Shown: positions 16,286-25,716 of the stretch, piece by piece
How positions within the stretch are numbered: the stretch's first letter is position 1
Layout of the letters: each line of letters begins with the position of its first letter
Assembly (NCBI RefSeq): GCF_030530635.1
Contig: NZ_JAUMUL010000019.1
Coordinates: 1-48,703 of the forward strand
Source of the DNA: Actinomyces sp.
GTDB taxonomy: Bacteria > Actinomycetota > Actinomycetes > Actinomycetales > Actinomycetaceae
Direction: 5' to 3'
Length of the DNA stretch: 48,703 bases
Made by a program: the position numbers and the translations under genes
Notes under the pieces: model-generated
Seen by the model: the letters and a program-made list of their open reading frames with translations, nothing else
Database searches by the model: none
Told to the model about the DNA's origin: nothing

Positions 16286-19102
16286 ATGGCGAAGGCTGGA
16301 ACACGAGGATCCGAATGGAAGAGATGGGATCTCCATATCCACGTGCCGACAACACGTCTCAATTGTCAATATAAAACACCTTCGATCGAGGCACTACCAG
16401 AACTTCCAAAGATTGACCATGGGGCGGACGATACAGTCCACAACATCATTAAGCACAAGCCGGACGAAGCACGCCTCTGGTGGACATTCTGCACCCTCAT
16501 CGCCAAATCGTCTGCATCCGTGTTCGGCTTAACAGACTATTTTCGCATTACAGAATTCCATAAGTTTAACGCCTTCTGGAAGATGTATCTCAATACTCTC
16601 GACGACACAACAGAGAAGCAGCAGCGAGAAAAGGTATTCTTCCCTAACCTCGAGCTACGTTTAGATCGCGCTGTCAACGGGAAGCAGGAACCCGTTGACT
16701 ATCACATCATATTCGACAATAGACCGGAAGTTCTAGACGACGCGAAGACGTTTCTTTACAATTTGACAGTGAAATACGGCACCGGGAAAACGCAAGTCAC
16801 GAAAGTCGCAAACCTGCAAGACGCCCAGTGCAAGCATGCATTCGTGACTCTCGATGACATCCATGACGCGCTAGTCGAAGCGTTCCCCGCCTCCAAGTAT
16901 ACAACTTGCCCCTACCTGACCATTGTGCCAAATAACAGCCATGGGGTAGCTCCGCGCAACCCCAAATCGCGTATCGACCATGTCGCTGACGATATCCGCT
17001 CACGAACAGATGTCATCTTCGGCAACCACCACGATTATGAATTCTATACGAAAACCGATATACCTAAGCCGGTGATTGCCGGGTCAGACGCCCACTCTTT
17101 CGAAGAACTCCAATGCCACTGCGAACCTAGCGATCAACACAAGAAGCTCGGGATTACGTGGATCAAATCAACACCAACGTTTGCCGGACTTCAACAAATC
17201 CTCGTGGAGCCAGTTACTCGAGTCAAGATTGCCGATACCTCTCCCCTAAAAATACGTAATCGGCACCGCATCTCCAAAATCAGCTTCCCAGAGTCCGCAA
17301 ACAAAGACTTCCCTTCCGAAATACTGTTCAATCCGAATTTTAACGCGATCATTGGTTCAAGATCCTCTGGCAAGTCCACCTTACTCAAATATATAGCCAA
17401 AACGTCCAATGCGAAGCTGCTTGACGGAGATGAACTCGAGGAGCCTGCCGCCAATCAGCAGTGGCCGGGTCCTTCGGACATGCCCACAATCACTTGGGGC
17501 GATGGGAGCACGGAGTTGAGGCGACTAACGTACATTGGCCAAGGACAGCTTGCAGAAATTGGTGAAAACGCAAAACGCGTCGCTGACCTAATCGAACCGA
17601 CGCTCGCAAATACCCAGCCGACGGTCATAAAGAATTACAACGATCTAAAAAAGCGCGTCGATGATTCTGCCGAACAGATAGTACAACTCATCAATAAATA
17701 CTTCGAAGACTACGATCTACTGGATGAGTTGCGGTCCAAGCAGCACACTATAGGCGACCGTGAAGGTTTGGAGAAAGAACGTAGTGAATGTCTCAGGGCG
17801 CTCGGTGCAACAAATGAAGGACCTGCCCCTAGTTCAAGTACAAAGATCTCAGACAGGCTGACATGTCTCACTTTAGAGAAAGAACGTGTCGACCGCATTA
17901 TCGAAGATTTGGGAGCCAAGATTACTGAACTCAACGGCGTGTTAGAATCCGACTTCGACGTGAATATCGACATCCAATACACCCCTGCGATAGAGCAACC
18001 CGACCTCCTTCGCAGCATTGACTCGTCCCCCGACATTCAAGCCGCGATCAATCAAGCGAGAAACGCCGTCCGGCACGGTTTGAGGTCATCCATCATAGAG
18101 GTACGGATGCTTCGTGATGGTCTAAGTAAGATTTTCGACGACGCCAACGATAAGTGTGATGATATCGCTAAAGAGCTGGATAAGTTGCAGGTCAACTCTG
18201 ACACATTGGCACGCCTTAATCAGGTCACTCAGGACCTCGCGAAACACGAGGAAGTCTCTAGGCAAATCGAAGCGAGAGCTAGGCTACTAGATGAGGATCT
18301 TAAATCGATTGATTCCGCTCGCCGAGAAGTGACACTGACGATCGAAAACACAACCGAAGAAATCAACAGATCTGTTCGGGAAATAGATGGAATTCGATTT
18401 TCATTAGAATGGGGGATCGACGAGGAGAGGTCCGACGTAATAGTAGAGCGTCTGAATCGACACCAATCGCGGAGACTTGTCGATGAACTCGAGAGCGATT
18501 TTAGTGAAGTATTTTCGTTTTCGGCCGCCGACATCATCACACGCGCTAATGAAGCGAAGTATAAGGCTGGCTCGGATTCTCGCATGTTCGCACGCGATCT
18601 ACTGAGCTTTCAACGACTCCCGAGATGGGCGGGTGAACTCGAAGACGATCGCATTGGCGGCTATTCACCGGCGTCGATGACCCCAGGCAAACAGGCGCTT
18701 TTCGCACTAAAGTTGATCTTCGGTTCGTCATCCGATCCGTGGCCAATTCTCATCGACCAGCCTGAGGACGACTTGGATAGTCGGTCAATCTACGATACTT
18801 TAGTCCCGTATTTACGAGAGGTTCGCGAGGAGCGCCAATTATTGGTAGTAAGTCACGATGCCAACGTCGTCGTGTCCAGCGACGCTGAGGAAGTCATCGT
18901 AGCAAATCGACACGGTCGTGACAGGAAGAATCAAGATGACCGCACGTTTGACTATTTGACTGGCGCACTCGAAGATTCTCGCCCCAGGCGCAACTCTCAG
19001 TTTACGCTTGACACTCAAGGAATACGTGAACATGCTTGTGCCGTCCTCGATGGCGGCGAGGATGCGTTCAGGAAGCGAGCCCACAGGTACTCATTAACAT
19101 GA
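16286..19102 (+). CDS. TrlF-like protein: PHP phosphoesterase fused to SMC/ABC ATPase
   Basis: A 938-residue two-part protein. Residues 1-310 form a PHP-type metal phosphoesterase: DLHIH (H17, H19), LTDYF (D84), NLEL (E123), DYH (H140), GNHHD near 247 and GSDAH (D268, H270). Residues 345-938 form an SMC/Rad50-type ABC ATPase: Walker A GSRSSGKST (357-365), a long charged coiled coil (about 450-700), SPASMTPGKQALF as signature-like segment, Walker B ILIDQPEDD near 824, and the switch VVSHD. This is the layout of 'TrlF family AAA-like ATPases', which are linked to biological conflict and phage defence; a nuclease role is inferred. Sampled lines are 38% and 55% GC against roughly 68-70% in neighbours, and no partner gene is present, so it looks like a single-gene acquired island between terC and uvrB. 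Confidence 0.8.
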   Translation: MAKAGTRGSEWKRWDLHIHVPTTRLNCQYKTPSIEALPELPKIDHGADDTVHNIIKHKPDEARLWWTFCTLIAKSSASVFGLTDYFRITEFHKFNAFWKMYLNTLDDTTEKQQREKVFFPNLELRLDRAVNGKQEPVDYHIIFDNRPEVLDDAKTFLYNLTVKYGTGKTQVTKVANLQDAQCKHAFVTLDDIHDALVEAFPASKYTTCPYLTIVPNNSHGVAPRNPKSRIDHVADDIRSRTDVIFGNHHDYEFYTKTDIPKPVIAGSDAHSFEELQCHCEPSDQHKKLGITWIKSTPTFAGLQQILVEPVTRVKIADTSPLKIRNRHRISKISFPESANKDFPSEILFNPNFNAIIGSRSSGKSTLLKYIAKTSNAKLLDGDELEEPAANQQWPGPSDMPTITWGDGSTELRRLTYIGQGQLAEIGENAKRVADLIEPTLANTQPTVIKNYNDLKKRVDDSAEQIVQLINKYFEDYDLLDELRSKQHTIGDREGLEKERSECLRALGATNEGPAPSSSTKISDRLTCLTLEKERVDRIIEDLGAKITELNGVLESDFDVNIDIQYTPAIEQPDLLRSIDSSPDIQAAINQARNAVRHGLRSSIIEVRMLRDGLSKIFDDANDKCDDIAKELDKLQVNSDTLARLNQVTQDLAKHEEVSRQIEARARLLDEDLKSIDSARREVTLTIENTTEEINRSVREIDGIRFSLEWGIDEERSDVIVERLNRHQSRRLVDELESDFSEVFSFSAADIITRANEAKYKAGSDSRMFARDLLSFQRLPRWAGELEDDRIGGYSPASMTPGKQALFALKLIFGSSSDPWPILIDQPEDDLDSRSIYDTLVPYLREVREERQLLVVSHDANVVVSSDAEEVIVANRHGRDRKNQDDRTFDYLTGALEDSRPRRNSQFTLDTQGIREHACAVLDGGEDAFRKRAHRYSLT

Positions 19103-19167
19103 TTGAGTCGTTCTCTGCATGGAGGGTTTTCCACTGACGGCAAAGATTTACCGCGACTGTCCGTCCT

Positions 19168-21264
19168 TTAGCTGACCGCCCGCATGTCCCGCAGCTCCTT
19201 CTTCAAGTCCTGGATCTCGTCGCGCAGGCGGGCGGCCAGCTCGAAGTGCAGGTCCTCCGCGGCGGCGTGCATCTGGGCGGTCAGCTCCTCGATCAACCCC
19301 GCCAGGTCGCTCTGCGCCGCCCCGGCCAGCTTCTCGCGCACGGTGGCCTCGGCCGCCTGCTTGCGGCGGGAGACGACTTGCCTCTCCTCGTGTCCGCGGT
19401 AGCCTCCGGCCAGCAGTTCGGCGGTGTCCACGTCCTCCCGGGCGAGCATGTCGGTGACATCGGCGATCTTCTTGCGCAGCGGCTGCGGGTCGATGCCGTG
19501 GGCGGTGTTGTAGGCGAGTTGTTTGGTGCGGCGCCGCTCGGTCTCCTCAATGGCTGCGGCCATGGCGGGGGTGACCTGGTCGGCGTACATGTGCACCTCG
19601 CCGGAGACATTGCGGGCGGCCCGCCCGATCGTCTGGATCAGGGAGGTCGTTGAGCGCAGGAAACCCTCCTTGTCGGCGTCGAGGATCGCCACCAGGGAGA
19701 CCTCCGGCAGGTCCAGACCCTCGCGCAGCAGGTTGATGCCGACGAGCACGTCGAACTCCCCCAGCCGCAGTGAGCGGAGGATCTCCACGCGGCGCAGCGT
19801 GTCCACGTCGGAGTGCAGGTACTCAACGCGCACGCCCCGATCGGCCAGGTAAGTGGTCAGGTCCTCCGCCATACGCTTGGTCAGGGTGGTCACCAGGACG
19901 CGCTCGTGCTTGTCGACTCTGCGGCGCACCTCCTCGAGCAGGTCGTCGATCTGCCCCTCGGTGGGTTTGACCACGATCTTGGGGTCCACCAGCCCGGTGG
20001 GCCGGATGATCTGCTCCACCACGCCGTCGGCGCGGCGGGTCTCGTACTCGCCGGGGGTGGCTGACAGGTAGACGGTCTGCCCGACCCGGTCCTCGAACTC
20101 GGCGAAGGTCAGGGGCCGGTTGTCCAGTGCGGAGGGCAACCGGAAGCCGTGCTCCACCAGGGTGCGCTTGCGGGAGGCGTCGCCCTCATGCATGGCACCG
20201 ATCTGCGGCACGGTCACATGCGACTCGTCGACCACCAGCAGGAAGTCCTCGGGAAAGTAGTCCAGCAGCGTGTTGGGTGGCGTTCCCGGGCAGCGGCCGT
20301 CGATGTGCATGGAGTAGTTCTCCACGCCGGAGCAGGATCCGATCTGCCGGAGCATCTCCAGGTCGTAGGTGGTGCGCATGCGCAAACGCTGCGCCTCCAA
20401 CAGTCTGCCGTCCCGCTCCAGCACCGCCAAGCGCTCAGTCAGCTCCTCCTCGATGCCGGCGATGGCGCGCTCCATGCGCTCGGGTCCGGCCACGTAGTGG
20501 GAGGCGGGAAATACGAACACCTCTTGCACCCGATCGATGACGTCGCCGGTGACCGGGTGCAGGGTGGCCAGCGAGTCGATCTCATCTCCGAAGAACTCCA
20601 CCCGGATGGCCAACTCCTCGTACATGGGGATGATCTCCACCGTGTCCCCGCGCACCCGGAAGGTGCCGCGGGTGAAGTCCATGTCGTTGCGCGTGTACTG
20701 CATGGTGACGAAGCGGCGCAGCAGCTCGTCGCGATCGATCTGCTCCCCCACCTGCAGCGGGGTCATACGGTCGACATACTCCTGGGGCGTGCCCAGGCCG
20801 TAGATGCAGGAGACGGAGGAGACCACCACGACGTCACGGCGGGTCAGCAGGGAGTTGGTGGCGGAGTGGCGTAGCCGCTCGACCTCGTCGTTGATGGAGG
20901 AGTCCTTCTCGATGAAGGTGTCGGTCTGCGGAACGTAGGCCTCCGGCTGGTAGTAGTCGTAGTAGGAGACGAAGTACTCCACCGCGTTGTTCGGCAGCAG
21001 CTCGCGGAACTCGGCGGCCATCTGGGCGGCCAAGGTTTTGTTGGGCTCCAGGATCAGGGTGGGGCGCTGCACCTGCTCCACCAGCCAGGCGGTGGTGGCC
21101 GACTTGCCGGTGCCGGTGGCGCCCAGCAGAACGATGTCCTTCTCCCCCGCATTCAGCCGTTCAGCCAGTTCGGCAATGGCGGCGGGCTGATCCCCGGAGG
21201 GGGTGTAGGGGCTGATGACCTCGAAGGGCTTCTCGGCGCGGCGCAGGTCGGTGACAGGACGCAT
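19168..21264 (-). CDS. uvrB: Excinuclease ABC subunit B
   Basis: The helicase-like damage-verification subunit of nucleotide excision repair; it receives DNA from UvrA and recruits UvrC. The 698 residues show Walker A GATGTGKSATTAW, the beta-hairpin motif SYYDYYQPEAYVP, DEXX as VVDESH, the SATPGEYE motif, and helicase motifs V/VI (GINLLREGLDLPEVSLVAI, QTIGRAARN). A C-terminal UVR domain binds UvrC. ATG 21264 gives the standard start. It sits 58 bases downstream of coaE in the same direction, as in mycobacteria. I saw no clear LexA box directly upstream. Confidence 0.97.
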   Translation of the reverse strand: MRPVTDLRRAEKPFEVISPYTPSGDQPAAIAELAERLNAGEKDIVLLGATGTGKSATTAWLVEQVQRPTLILEPNKTLAAQMAAEFRELLPNNAVEYFVSYYDYYQPEAYVPQTDTFIEKDSSINDEVERLRHSATNSLLTRRDVVVVSSVSCIYGLGTPQEYVDRMTPLQVGEQIDRDELLRRFVTMQYTRNDMDFTRGTFRVRGDTVEIIPMYEELAIRVEFFGDEIDSLATLHPVTGDVIDRVQEVFVFPASHYVAGPERMERAIAGIEEELTERLAVLERDGRLLEAQRLRMRTTYDLEMLRQIGSCSGVENYSMHIDGRCPGTPPNTLLDYFPEDFLLVVDESHVTVPQIGAMHEGDASRKRTLVEHGFRLPSALDNRPLTFAEFEDRVGQTVYLSATPGEYETRRADGVVEQIIRPTGLVDPKIVVKPTEGQIDDLLEEVRRRVDKHERVLVTTLTKRMAEDLTTYLADRGVRVEYLHSDVDTLRRVEILRSLRLGEFDVLVGINLLREGLDLPEVSLVAILDADKEGFLRSTTSLIQTIGRAARNVSGEVHMYADQVTPAMAAAIEETERRRTKQLAYNTAHGIDPQPLRKKIADVTDMLAREDVDTAELLAGGYRGHEERQVVSRRKQAAEATVREKLAGAAQSDLAGLIEELTAQMHAAAEDLHFELAARLRDEIQDLKKELRDMRAVS

Positions 21265-21322
21265 GGGTTCAAGGCTACGCGGCAGCCGCTAGGGTCGTGC
21301 GGGCGCAGGTGGATGTGCACCA

Positions 21323-21973
21323 CTAGTCAGCTGCGGGCGCAAGCTGTTCCGTCCACAGCCGCGATACAGCCATGGCCAGTTCCTCCCGGGTTCCGGAGTT
21401 GGACACCACCACGTCGGCGACGGCACGCCGTTCGGCGTCGGAGGCCTGGGATGCGATACGGGCCAGGGCCTGCTCCCGTTCCAGACCACGGCGATCCAGG
21501 CGCTCCAGCCGGGTCTCCAGCTTCGCCTCAACCACCACGACGACGTCGAACATGCCCTCCATCTGCCCCTCCACCAGCAGGGGCACGTCGTAGACGGCCA
21601 CCCGTCCGGCGGGCACGGCCTCCAGGCGCGCCCAGGCCTCGGCAGCCACGAGCGGCAGGATGATCTCCTCCAACCGGGCGCGACGCAACGGGTCGGTGAA
21701 GACGATCCGTCCCAGCGCGGCCCGGTCCAGGGCGCCGGCGGCATCCAGCAGCTCCTGCCCGAACTCGGCCGCCACGGCGGCCAGACCCTCGGTGCCGGGT
21801 GCGACCACTTCCCGAGCAATGGCGTCGGCGGACACGACCACGGCCCCATGTGCGGCCAGCAGACGGGCGACCTCGGACTTGCCGGCGCCGATGCCGCCGG
21901 TCAGTCCGACGTACAGGGCGCGCCCAGTGGGCCGCCGGTGGAGGGATGGCCAGGCGGGCGTGACGGTGCTCAT
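21323..21973 (-). CDS. coaE: Dephospho-CoA kinase
   Basis: The last step of coenzyme A synthesis, phosphorylating the ribose 3'-OH of dephospho-CoA. The 216-residue protein has Walker A GLTGGIGAGKSEVA (residues 23-36), the DAIAREVV segment, and DVPLLVEGQMEGMFD with the conserved Leu-Leu-x-Glu substrate motif. The late R-Q-A-S lid motif reads ARIASQASDAERRAVAD. The first 20 residues are Pro/Arg-rich and may be dispensable. ATG 21973 starts 18 bases after the gdx stop, so coaE is probably read with gdx and uvrB. Confidence 0.95.
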   Translation of the reverse strand: MSTVTPAWPSLHRRPTGRALYVGLTGGIGAGKSEVARLLAAHGAVVVSADAIAREVVAPGTEGLAAVAAEFGQELLDAAGALDRAALGRIVFTDPLRRARLEEIILPLVAAEAWARLEAVPAGRVAVYDVPLLVEGQMEGMFDVVVVVEAKLETRLERLDRRGLEREQALARIASQASDAERRAVADVVVSNSGTREELAMAVSRLWTEQLAPAAD

Positions 21974-21991
21974 GGCACTATCATGCCCGCT

Positions 21992-22309
21992 TCACCCCTC
22001 GGTGAGCTTCAATCCGGCCACGCACGCCACCAGCCCCATTAGCAGCAGCACGCGCACCAGCGACACCGGCTCGGCGCCGGTGGCCATGGCCCACACGGCG
22101 GTCGTGGCCGCCCCCACCGCGGTCCACACCGCATATCCCGTGCCCACGGGAATCTCCCGCAACGCATAAGCCAGCCCGCCCATGGAGGCCAGGCAGGCGG
22201 CTAGGAACACGAGCGTGGGCACGAGCCGCGTAAACCCCTCGGACCGGCTCAGCGCGGTGGCCCAGACGGCCTCGAACAGGCCGGAGCCGATCAGAATCAG
22301 CCAGGACAT
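21992..22309 (-). CDS. gdx: SMR-family guanidinium exporter (Gdx/SugE type)
   Basis: A 105-residue small multidrug resistance protein with four membrane helices: MSWLILIGSGLFEAVWATAL with the essential membrane Glu near residue 13, then three more helices, and the TGYAVWTAVGAA signature in helix 3. The W-A-x-A-L-S pattern after the Glu is of the SugE/Gdx subgroup, which exports guanidinium, as opposed to the EmrE subgroup. ATG 22309 follows AAGGGG. The mini-ykkC guanidine riboswitch directly upstream strongly supports the substrate. Exported guanidinium is exchanged for protons. Confidence 0.92.
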   Translation of the reverse strand: MSWLILIGSGLFEAVWATALSRSEGFTRLVPTLVFLAACLASMGGLAYALREIPVGTGYAVWTAVGAATTAVWAMATGAEPVSLVRVLLLMGLVACVAGLKLTEG

Positions 22310-22323
22310 GTGCACCCCTTCCG

Positions 22324-22369
22324 CGGGGCCGTCCCCGAGTGTGATCCGTTGGCCCCGGGTCGTCCCGGG
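22324..22369 (-). ncRNA. Mini-ykkC (guanidine-II) riboswitch upstream of gdx
   Basis: Two short hairpins with ACGR loops are read leftward. The first is CCCGGG-ACGA-CCCGGG (22369-22354). The second is CGGGG-ACGG-CCCCG (22337-22324). They are joined by a 16-base linker and lie next to the AAGGGG ribosome-binding site of gdx. Paired hairpins with ACGR tetraloops are the defining feature of the class. Guanidinium binding makes the loops dock and exposes the ribosome-binding site. Confidence 0.88.
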
Positions 22370-22375
22370 CAAGGG

Positions 22376-24133
22376 CTAGCATGCCTCATCGCTCACCTCC
22401 ACGACCAGCTCGCCGGACTCCCGCGCGGCGAGCTGCACGGACGTGTCGGCACGGTGCCGCCCACGCCGGCCACGGCCATAGGGGGCTACGGCCTCCTCGA
22501 CCGCCAGGATCCGGTCGGGCAGCCCTTCCGGCGGCACCTTGGAGCGGTCGAGCTGCTCACGGCAGCGTTTGCTCGCCTCACGGGCCGCCGCCGCCCGGGA
22601 GTGGTCCTCCGTCACGCCCACGGCCAGCCTCTCAGCCAGCGTCGCCAGAGCCTGCGCGCTCGTCTCCGGACGTCCCACCGCCTCCACCAGGGTCCCGATC
22701 CGCTCACCAAGACGCCCGATCGGCCAGGTGTCCATCAACTCGCCCATCCGCTCCCAGTGGGCGGCGGTGGCGCCCCGGTCCGCGCGCGCGTGGGCGCTGC
22801 GGGCAGCAGTGGCCAGGCTGGCACAGGCCAACTCCACCCACCCCTGCGACAGGCACAGTTCGGTCGTGTCCAGCGCCTCCTTCTCGGCACGCTCATCGGC
22901 ACCGAGCTCCAGCAGCAGACGGGCAAAGGCGATGCGCAGATCGACGATCGTCTCCAACTGCGAGTCGTCATCCGCGGCGGCCAGGGACTGGCCGACGGCC
23001 TCCGCTGTGGAGATTGCCCGCTGGTGCACGGATTGCAGGCCGTAGCCGCGGGCGAGTACCAGCAGCTGGTCGACGTCCGCCAGCAGTGCACGCCGATCCG
23101 CCAGCCGGGACGGGATGACCGCGGGACCTGTGACGGTGCCGTAAGAGCGGGTGGCCAGTCCGGCCGCCTCCGCGGCCATGCGGGACTCCGTCCGGTAGGA
23201 GATGGCGTTGTTACCGTTGCGCCGGTCGAAGCGGGCCGCCAAGGCGCGGGCGAAGGCGGTGACCGCGTCGTAGGCGTGGACGACGGTGTCCCAACCGGTT
23301 ACGGCCGGCGAGTCCGCCCACGGATTGGGCCAGTTCAGGGAGGAGCCGATGGCGTTGGCTCCATATCCGGATCGATTCGCCTCACGCAACACCAGGCTGG
23401 CACCGACGGCGACGTTGAGCAGACTCCAGGCGCTTGCCTCCTCGGCGGTGATGTCGATATGGCGCAGCCGGGCGAGTGCCCGCTCCCACTGGCCCGACAG
23501 CCCCAGGTATTCCAGTTCGTCTCCGAGCACTCGCAGCCGCAGCGCGGCCGGCGTGTCGAGCAGCGTCAACGAGGCCAGGGCGTCTTCCGCCTCCACCCGC
23601 CGTCCCTGAGCCAGATATGGCAGCAGGCCGGCGGCCAGGCCCAGGGCCGTGCCCGCCGGGTCGGCGTCGGGGCGGGTGGGCAGCGCCGTCGTCGTCCGGA
23701 TGAGGCCCGAGTAGTCCTCATGCAGGCGGGCCGTGGCCACGGTGGCGCCGAGATCGACGGCATCGAAAGAGAATAGGCGGGCCATGCGGAGGTTCTCCAG
23801 GGCGTCGTCGGCGCGGCCGTAGTAGGTGCACAGCTCCACTTGCGCATAGCGCAGTGGCAGCACGGTCAGGCCCGCGCCGCGGCGGGCGGCGGTGCACGCG
23901 GCGATGGCGGCGTCGATTTTCTCCCGGGGCCGGTCCGGATCCTCCCCCAGCCCGGCCAGCCAGGCGCGGTCGACCGCTGAAAGTGCTGCGGCGAACTCCT
24001 CGGCGGCCGACGCCGATGGTTCACCCACGGGAGGCTCGGCGACGACGAGCCGATATAGACGTTGCTGCGCCCCCGGGCTGCGCGGATCGCCGACGTCACG
24101 AATCAGCGGGGCGAGCTCGTCCCAGGTCGTCAT
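22376..24133 (-). CDS. Alpha-helical (TPR-like) repeat protein of unknown function
   Basis: A 585-residue soluble protein made almost wholly of amphipathic helices rich in Ala and Leu. Repeating helix pairs resemble tetratricopeptide units, for example PLRYAQVELCTYYGRADDAL and GLSGQWERALARLRHI. I recognise no catalytic motif, signal peptide or membrane helix. The C-terminus has a basic patch PYGRGRRGRHRAD and ends SDEAC. Three start codons lie in a row (GTG 24139, ATG 24136, ATG 24133); GGGAG at 24143-24139 favours the last. Its stop is 7 bases from the gdx riboswitch. It lies between rpsA and gdx; no functional link is evident. Confidence 0.6.
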   Translation of the reverse strand: MTTWDELAPLIRDVGDPRSPGAQQRLYRLVVAEPPVGEPSASAAEEFAAALSAVDRAWLAGLGEDPDRPREKIDAAIAACTAARRGAGLTVLPLRYAQVELCTYYGRADDALENLRMARLFSFDAVDLGATVATARLHEDYSGLIRTTTALPTRPDADPAGTALGLAAGLLPYLAQGRRVEAEDALASLTLLDTPAALRLRVLGDELEYLGLSGQWERALARLRHIDITAEEASAWSLLNVAVGASLVLREANRSGYGANAIGSSLNWPNPWADSPAVTGWDTVVHAYDAVTAFARALAARFDRRNGNNAISYRTESRMAAEAAGLATRSYGTVTGPAVIPSRLADRRALLADVDQLLVLARGYGLQSVHQRAISTAEAVGQSLAAADDDSQLETIVDLRIAFARLLLELGADERAEKEALDTTELCLSQGWVELACASLATAARSAHARADRGATAAHWERMGELMDTWPIGRLGERIGTLVEAVGRPETSAQALATLAERLAVGVTEDHSRAAAAREASKRCREQLDRSKVPPEGLPDRILAVEEAVAPYGRGRRGRHRADTSVQLAARESGELVVEVSDEAC

Positions 24134-24169
24134 CATCACTCCCGTCCTCGGTGCATTCCAGGATTCACT

Positions 24170-24209
24170 GATCGGGGCCCGTCCACCTGATGGTGGGCGG
24201 GCCCCGATC
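24170..24209 (-). terminator. Terminator after rpsA
   Basis: An 18-base-pair stem (24170-24187 with 24192-24209, one G-T wobble) closed by TGAT, in the 131-base gap between the rpsA stop and the next leftward gene. No T-run follows, as with other terminators here. Being symmetric it can form in either transcript. Confidence 0.75.
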
Positions 24210-24264
24210 GTGGATAGTCGTCGGGCACGAAGCCCGGCGCCTGCGGCCGCCTGCGCGGCCGGTA

Positions 24265-25716
24265 TCAGTTGCCGGTCAGCTTCTCGCGCAACGCGGCCAG
24301 TGCCTCATCGGAGGCGAGGGTGCCGGCGGCCTCGGGCTGCGTGGAGGAGAAGGAGGTGGCCTCCGCCGGAGCGGCCTCACCCTCCTCCTGGTCCTCCTCC
24401 ATGGCGCGGGCGACCTGCGCCTTGTGAGCCTCCCAGCGGGCCTGCGCGGCGGCGTACTCGGCCTCCCAGGCCTCCCGCTGGGCCTCGTAACCCTCGAGCC
24501 ACTCGTTGGTCTCCGGGTCGAAGCCCTCGGGGTACTTGTAGTTGCCGTTCTCGTCGTACTCCGCGGCCATGCCGTACAGCGACGGGTCGAAGTCGTCGGA
24601 GTTGGGGTCGACGCCGTCGTTGGCCTGCTTGAGCGACAGGGAGATGCGGCGCCGGTCCAGATCGATGTCGATGACCTTGACGAAGACCTCGTCACCGACC
24701 TTGACGACCTGCTCGGGCAGCTCCACGTGGCGCTGGGCCAGCTCGGAGATGTGCACCAGGCCCTCGATGCCGTCCTCCACACGCACGAAGGCACCGAAGG
24801 GGACGAGCTTGGTGACCTTGCCGGGCACGACCTGGCCGATTGCGTGGGTGCGGGCGAAGGCCTGCCACGGATCCTCCTGGGTCGCCTTCAGCGACAGGGA
24901 GACGCGCTCGCGGTCGAAGTCGACGTCGAGCACCTCGACGGTGACCTCCTGGCCGACCTCGACGACCTCGGACGGGTGGTCGATGTGCTTCCAGGACAGC
25001 TCGGAGACGTGAACCAGGCCGTCCACGCCGCCCAGGTCCACGAAGGCACCGAAGTTGACGATGGAGGAGACCACGCCCGTACGGACCTGGCCCTTCTGCA
25101 GGGTCTGCAGGAAGTTGGTGCGGACCTCGGACTGGGTCTGCTCCAGCCAGGCACGGCGGGACAGGACCACGTTGTTGCGGTTCTTGTCCAGCTCGATGAT
25201 CTTGGCCTCGAGCTCACGTCCGACGTAGGGCTGCAGGTCACGGACGCGGCGCATCTCCACCAGGGAGGCGGGCAGGAAGCCACGCAGGCCGACGTCGAGG
25301 ATGAGGCCGCCCTTGACGACCTCGATGACGGAGCCGGAGACGACGCCGTCCTCCTCCTTGATACGTTCGATGGTGCCCCAGGCGCGCTCGTACTGTGCAC
25401 GCTTCTTGCTCAGCAGCAGGCGGCCCTCCTTGTCCTCCTTCTGGAGAACCAGGGCCTCGATCTCGTCGCCGACGGAGACGATCTCCTCGGGGTCGACATC
25501 GTGCTTGATCGACAGTTCACGAGCGAGGATGACGCCCTCGGTCTTGTAGCCGATGTCGAGGAGGACCTCATCGCGGTCCACCTTGACGACGGTGCCCTCG
25601 ACGATGTCGCCGTCGTCGAAGTACTTGATGGTCTCGTCGACGGCGGCGAGGATCTCCTCGGTCGAGCCGATGTCGTTGACGGCGACCGGGGCGGGGCTGG
25701 GCGTAGTTGTGGTCAT
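24265..25716 (-). CDS. rpsA: 30S ribosomal protein S1
   Basis: Binds mRNA at the ribosome and helps initiation. The 483 residues contain four S1 RNA-binding domains, starting at GDIVEGTVVKV, GVVSGSVIEVV, GQVRTGVVSSI and GQVVPGKVTKL. The last two carry the classic FGAFVDLGGVDGLVHVSEL and FGAFVRVEDGIEGLVHISEL. Four domains plus an acidic C-terminal tail rich in Glu, Ala and Trp is the actinobacterial form; E. coli has six. ATG 25716 gives the common start. It lies 245 bases downstream of polA, the same order as in Mycobacterium. That gap is without a gene and has a GTGAC/GTCAC inverted repeat near 25876-25895. Confidence 0.97.
   Translation of the reverse strand: MTTTTPSPAPVAVNDIGSTEEILAAVDETIKYFDDGDIVEGTVVKVDRDEVLLDIGYKTEGVILARELSIKHDVDPEEIVSVGDEIEALVLQKEDKEGRLLLSKKRAQYERAWGTIERIKEEDGVVSGSVIEVVKGGLILDVGLRGFLPASLVEMRRVRDLQPYVGRELEAKIIELDKNRNNVVLSRRAWLEQTQSEVRTNFLQTLQKGQVRTGVVSSIVNFGAFVDLGGVDGLVHVSELSWKHIDHPSEVVEVGQEVTVEVLDVDFDRERVSLSLKATQEDPWQAFARTHAIGQVVPGKVTKLVPFGAFVRVEDGIEGLVHISELAQRHVELPEQVVKVGDEVFVKVIDIDLDRRRISLSLKQANDGVDPNSDDFDPSLYGMAAEYDENGNYKYPEGFDPETNEWLEGYEAQREAWEAEYAAAQARWEAHKAQVARAMEEDQEEGEAAPAEATSFSSTQPEAAGTLASDEALAALREKLTGN

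Noticed and set aside
16200..19167. Prophage or integrative element around the TrlF-like gene
   Set aside because: Only one gene has deviating composition; there is no integrase, tRNA target or flanking direct repeat that I could find.
22310..23776. Long open frame on the plus strand opposite the helical-repeat gene
   Set aside because: It is the antisense shadow of the leftward gene at 22376-24133 and runs over the guanidine riboswitch; composition is Gly/Arg/Gln-rich with no family pattern.
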